From Euperipatoides rowelli (lineage: Eukaryota > Onychophora > Udeonychophora > Euonychophora > Peripatopsidae): a stretch of DNA of 11,566 nt. Positions 8,766 through 11,566 of the stretch are shown one piece after another. A model generated the notes under the pieces. That model searched no databases and was not told the origin of the DNA. It worked only from the letters and a program-made list of their open reading frames with translations. The first letter of the stretch is position 1, and each line of letters starts with the position of its first letter. The stretch lies in assembly GCA_003024985.2 (NCBI GenBank), contig PXIH01S0000249.1. One strand, 5' to 3'. Made by a program: the position numbers and the translations under genes.

Positions 8766-9240
8766 TATTGCCATTCACCTTTGCATGACTTGGCCTTGGC
8801 TCTCATGACCTTTACTTCATATAGACCGCTACTCCATTCGGCTACGAGCAGTATCTTGCCTCATTCATCATTGACTAAGGCTCTCCCCCTTGAGAATATG
8901 ATCTCTCACCCCCTTTCCTCTATCCTCCCCACTGACAGAAGATTGACATAGAGTGCTTCCTGCAGGTCGAGGGTGAGTCCTCTGTTTTTTCGGTGGGTGG
9001 TTATTGTGACCTTACCCCTACCCATCACCGTGCGCTTACCCTTGCTGGCGGTTTCCACAGTTGACGAGGTTGGTTTGAAGGTGACAAAGTTGCTTCGTTT
9101 GCATGTCTTGTGATCACTCGTCTTACTGTCCAGGTACCATGTGTGACTATTGTCACTATTATTGTGAGCTCTGTTGATCATCAGAGTCCTGTGTACTTCT
9201 TGGCTTATGGTTGTCTTGGCCTTGGGTTTGGTCGCCCTTC
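8766..9240 (-). pseudogene. Copia-like protease and GAG-pre-integrase domain
   Basis: The open segment 9240-8906 contains WYLDSKTSDHKTCK (the WYLDS codons are 9139-9125), matching the retropepsin-type active site WxLDSGASxHMT of copia proteases but with Gly-Ala replaced by Lys-Thr and Met by Lys. GKRTVMGRGKVTI and LDLQEALYVNLLSVGRIEER follow. The last block normally reads with a few extra residues between LYV and NLLSV, so a small in-frame deletion is likely. After a stop at 8906-8908 the same frame resumes with EIIFSRGRALVNDE, a second stop, then ILLVAEWSSGLYEVKVMRAK, the GAG-pre-integrase signature. The protease normally cleaves the Gag-Pol polyprotein inside the particle. This copy is inactive by active-site change and stops. 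Confidence 0.8.
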
Positions 9241-9255
9241 CTCCTCTACATTGTG

Positions 9256-9297
9256 ACAGTTTCTTGCAATGTGGCCAAGCCTGCCACAACAAAAGCA
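9256..9297 (-). pseudogene. CCHC zinc knuckle of copia Gag
   Basis: Fourteen codons read CFCCGRLGHIARNC, a perfect C-x2-C-x4-H-x4-C zinc knuckle, the nucleic-acid-binding part of the capsid protein. It is in a different frame from the protease segment that follows, so a frameshift lies between about 9255 and 9235. It is the best preserved motif of the element. Confidence 0.9.
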
Positions 9298-9399
9298 TTT
9301 TACTCTTCTGGTGGGGTTTTGGGTGCAATCTCTTGTGTGAGGGTTGGTGTGTACTAGGTTTTCTCATCCTTGTTTGATCATTTACTCTTCGGCTTCTTC

Positions 9400-9990
9400 A
9401 TAGTCCCTGTTGCTCACTTTCTCGGGTTTGTAGGGTTTTCATGTTGTCTTCTTCTTCTGCCCTTTTGATTCTCCCTGCCTGTCTCTTTTCCTCTATCAGT
9501 AGTGATGTCTTCACATCTTTGGTGGTGAGTGTCTCTTCCTTTTGCTCCAAGTGTAGTATGAGGCTTTGTATGCCTTGGGTAGTCGCAGAAGCATTAGTAG
9601 GGCATCTCTTTTGTCATCCAAGTCATAGTCACATTTTTTTAGTTTCTGGTGGAGTTGGGTAATTTGCCCCAAGTAGTTGTTCATGGTTTTGTCTTCCTTT
9701 AGGTTTATATTGAACAGCTCCCTGGTTTGCTGCAGACATGAAGCAATCCATATCTGATGTGAATGTGTTCAAGTGCCTCCCATGCTCCTTTGGTGGTTCT
9801 GCATTCACAAATATCATTCAGTTGGTTGTTCTCAACCACTAGGAACAGGAATGCTATGGCTCTCATGTGTGAGCCGTAGCCAGGTTTTATCGCACTCCAG
9901 CATTTCTTATGCCTTTGTCCTTATCGACCATGTGTAATAGTTCTCTGTATTCAGGCTTGGGACCTTGAAGTCATCGTCCTTTAGCAACAT
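9400..9990 (-). pseudogene. Copia-like Gag (UBN2/Retrotran_gag-type) relic
   Basis: An ATG at 9990-9988 opens with MLLKDDDFKVPSLNTENYYT and then WSIR, a typical copia Gag start in which a Trp sits about 20 residues in; a stop follows at 9909-9907. In another frame (about 9885-9708) come FLFLVVENNQLNDIC and KGAWEALEHIHIRYG, the latter carrying the AWxxL signature. A third frame (about 9730-9514) gives EDKTMNNYLGQITQLHQKL, DLDDKRDALLMLLRLPKAY. A fourth (about 9555-9401) gives LEQKEETLTTKDVKTSLLIE followed by EEKR, matching the end of the domain. At least three frameshifts separate these blocks. Gag would form the cytoplasmic particle; this copy cannot be translated through. Confidence 0.8.
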
Positions 9991-10010
9991 TTTACGGGCT
10001 CCAGCACATG

Positions 10011-10124
10011 TGGGTGATATCCCTACTTAGGTGTGGTTATATACAATGTATGTATATAATTTTTTTTTCTTTGTATCGTTAATGGTGGTTTGTGCTGTAG
10101 TGGCCCATCTGCCCTATTTATATG
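10011..10124 (-). promoter_or_regulatory. Possible TATA box and 5' leader of the copia remnant
   Basis: On the minus strand TATAAATA (10122-10115) stands about 125 bases before the Gag start, directly after the (AT)n tract, followed by a GC-containing leader. In a copia element the promoter lies in the 5' LTR, so this could be an LTR remnant. No second LTR copy was found near 8261, and an AT microsatellite can create a TATA-like string by chance. Confidence 0.3.
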
Positions 10125-10147
10125 TATATATATATATATATATATAT
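10125..10147. repeat. (TA)n microsatellite
   Basis: Twenty-three bases of alternating T and A immediately upstream, in minus orientation, of the copia remnant's TATA-like string. Confidence 0.95.
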
Positions 10148-10172
10148 TATGTAGTTATTGGTGTTTTGGGTT

Positions 10173-10176
10173 NNNN
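10173..10176. other. Assembly gap or ambiguous bases (NNNN)
   Basis: Four consecutive Ns next to a T run and close to the (TA)n tract. The true sequence length here is uncertain, which limits any search for the 5' border of the copia remnant. Confidence 0.95.
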
Positions 10177-11566
10177 TTTTTATATGTTTTGAATTGATTG
10201 CAATCTATCTTATAGAAAATAGAGAATTAAACTAATAAAAATTATGTAATATTAATTGAAATAATTTGAAATTGGATTTACTCGAGTTCATTTTTTTTTT
10301 CATCTATTGAAATTATGCACTACAGTAATTTTATTCCCCAATGATTATTATTTTATTTTATTATATGTATTTAAAAATCTCCATCTTTAAGATCAAATTT
10401 TTCCTTTCGTCTTCTATAAAATTTGACATTAGCTTTACTTCCGTATTGAAACTCGCTATTTGCCTTCCTATCGCCTATCTGTCTTCTCGCTTCCCCCATC
10501 CTTTCCAAATGTCATCTGCTAAATTTTATTTGCTGGAATCTTGATTAGATGAAATATAGATATTGATTACCCGGGCTCCCCTCTCCCTCCTTAAACCCAT
10601 TTTTTTTTTTTAATATGCCATACTCTATACTTGTTGATAAATGACTTTTACGACCATTCAGTCTCAAACACCAAAGCAGAAAAAGAAAATAATTACCATC
10701 CATTGTCTTTGCATAGACACTTCTTTCTTTTTTCTATTCCTTTCTACATTTTTAATTCTGCAAATAAATAATAAAAAATGTATAGCTTTTATTTCATAAT
10801 TTCATTTAGATTCCTTGTAATTGCTGAAAAACCTGTCTTCCCTCCTCTTGTATATGAATTGGTAGCTGCCAAACTCCAAGGGTTCATATCATCCATTTCT
10901 TGACAAGGCAAGCTTTTATCCTATTACCAACGAGCCAGGTACTTCTGGGAATTTAAACACCCTGCTAGCACCAGAGAATGTTAATATCTGCTCTGGCGAC
11001 TGGTATTTATTGAGAATTGAACAAAGACAAATTGCTATAATTTTATTTATATTTTTTTTTTTGTTAAATATATAAATGTATGTTTATGCGCATTGAAATG
11101 CAGGAAGGAAGGAAAAAATGTGAAGTTATATTTTCTCTTAACTGGAATTAAACACATTTGTTTTAGTTGTAGCTGCTACTAATTAGCATAATTGCAAGTA
11201 TTTTGTTTCCACTATTTCAAAGTGATAGAAAGAGAAGAATAAAAAGGTTTAATCTCAGATTTATTGCAAATTAAAAAAAAAAAGATTAGATTCCTTTTTT
11301 TTATAATGTCATTAATCTACAAAGAAATGAGGAAACACTAAAATTTTTTTGTATAATTCAGTTCATTTTGGGATACTCTGTATATAATTTATGCTTTATA
11401 TATATATTTTTTTTAATATAAAAAAATATTAAGGTTTATTTAGATTTTATCATTTACTTAACAATTAACAAACTACATTATTATTTGCATCCTCTTCTTT
11501 GCTCAGGATCTGCTGACAGGCCAAAAAAAAAAAAAATACAAACAGGTGTGTATGTTAACATTTGCG
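10177..11566. other. AT-rich non-coding stretch
   Basis: About 1.4 kb without a supportable gene. The frame at 10341-10544 is a low-complexity AT-rich translation. A block at about 10855-11020 has more balanced composition (GGTAGCTGCCAAACTCC, GAGCCAGGTACTTCTGGG) than its surroundings and may be a short interspersed repeat, but I recognise neither a pol III box pair nor a coding frame. Poly-A and poly-T tracts at 11051-11062, 11272-11283 and 11523-11535 are simple sequence. Confidence 0.5.
11366..11386 (-). mobile_element. Possible DNA-transposon terminal end (TATACAGRGTRTCCCA-like)
   Basis: On the minus strand TATACAGAGTATCCCA followed by AAATGAACTG resembles the recurrent TATACAGGGTGTCCCA terminal sequence seen at the ends of repeats in many arthropod and other invertebrate genomes, with two changes. 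Reading inward it would point to lower coordinates. No partner end was found in the window, so this is a weak call from memory. Confidence 0.3.

Larger units (their letters stand above)
8261..10010 (-). mobile_element. Ty1/copia-like retrotransposon remnant, internally deleted
   Basis: Reading the minus strand from 10010 downward gives the standard copia order gag, zinc knuckle, protease, GAG-pre-integrase. After that a linker normally found just before reverse transcriptase appears to follow directly. The segment is clearly richer in G and C than the flanks. No reverse transcriptase, RNase H or integrase core was found and no direct LTR pair could be matched by eye between the two ends. Frameshifts and stops break every domain, so the copy cannot move by itself. 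Long plus-strand frames at 8395-8951, 9174-9377 and 9441-9662 are antisense shadows of this element. Confidence 0.85.

Noticed and set aside
8395-8951. Overlapping plus-strand open frames of 63 and 151 residues
   Set aside because: They are antisense to the copia linker and pre-integrase, whose minus-strand motifs are recognisable; the plus translations show only Leu/Trp/Cys-rich composition.
9174-9662. Plus-strand open frames that look like hydrophobic, Ser/Leu/Cys-rich proteins
   Set aside because: Antisense of copia gag and zinc knuckle; hydrophobicity is a by-product of reading Lys/Glu-rich codons backward.
10341-10544. Plus-strand 67-residue membrane-like protein
   Set aside because: Low-complexity Phe/Ile/Ser translation of AT- and CT-rich DNA, with no supporting motif or context.

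Overview
This window looks like intergenic or intronic DNA from an animal nuclear genome, and it contains no intact gene. The evidence is strong AT-richness, long homopolymer tracts, (AT)n microsatellites, a tRNA-derived SINE-like head, and decayed remnants of several eukaryotic transposon classes. It has no operon structure, bacterial gene density, rRNA or CRISPR. An invertebrate, possibly marine, is my best guess from the kinds of repeats; the species cannot be resolved. Assembly quality is draft-like, with single Ns at 4605, 7240 and 8126 and a run of four at 10173-10176.

Layout. 1-1450 is AT-rich with nothing recognisable. 1451-3496 appears to be a decayed DNA-transposon-like unit. A plus-strand pseudogene (about 1742-2795) resembles the N-terminal half of a family of uncharacterised, transposase-like metazoan proteins. 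It is bracketed by seven copies of a short inverted-arm motif, GTAACCTCCGTTAC, three to its left and four to its right. 3497-4750 is non-coding apart from a C14 tract. 4750-5759 (minus strand) is a LINE fragment holding the distal part of an endonuclease domain and the following linker, but no reverse transcriptase. It abuts a tRNA-like SINE head on the plus strand starting near 5751.

5870-7480 is AT-rich filler with one striking near-perfect 17-bp-arm hairpin at 6532-6570. 7540-7900 is a diverged repeat with GGAAGT recurring seven times on the plus strand. At 8176 a short sequence resembles a Tc1/mariner terminal repeat. 8261-10010 (minus strand), visibly richer in GC than its surroundings, is a Ty1/copia-like retrotransposon remnant. 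It carries gag, a perfect CCHC zinc knuckle, a damaged protease, GAG-pre-integrase, and then a Pro/Gln/Thr-rich linker. The integrase core, reverse transcriptase and RNase H are absent and no LTR pair was found. 10177-11566 is AT-rich, with a possible second DNA-transposon end at 11366.

Nothing here works together as a pathway. The window records successive insertions and decay. The most distinctive item is the GTAAC-CTCC-GTTAC motif cluster around the transposase-like pseudogene, which may be a set of terminal or subterminal recognition sites of a little-described element. All family assignments were made by eye from motifs, without a database search.
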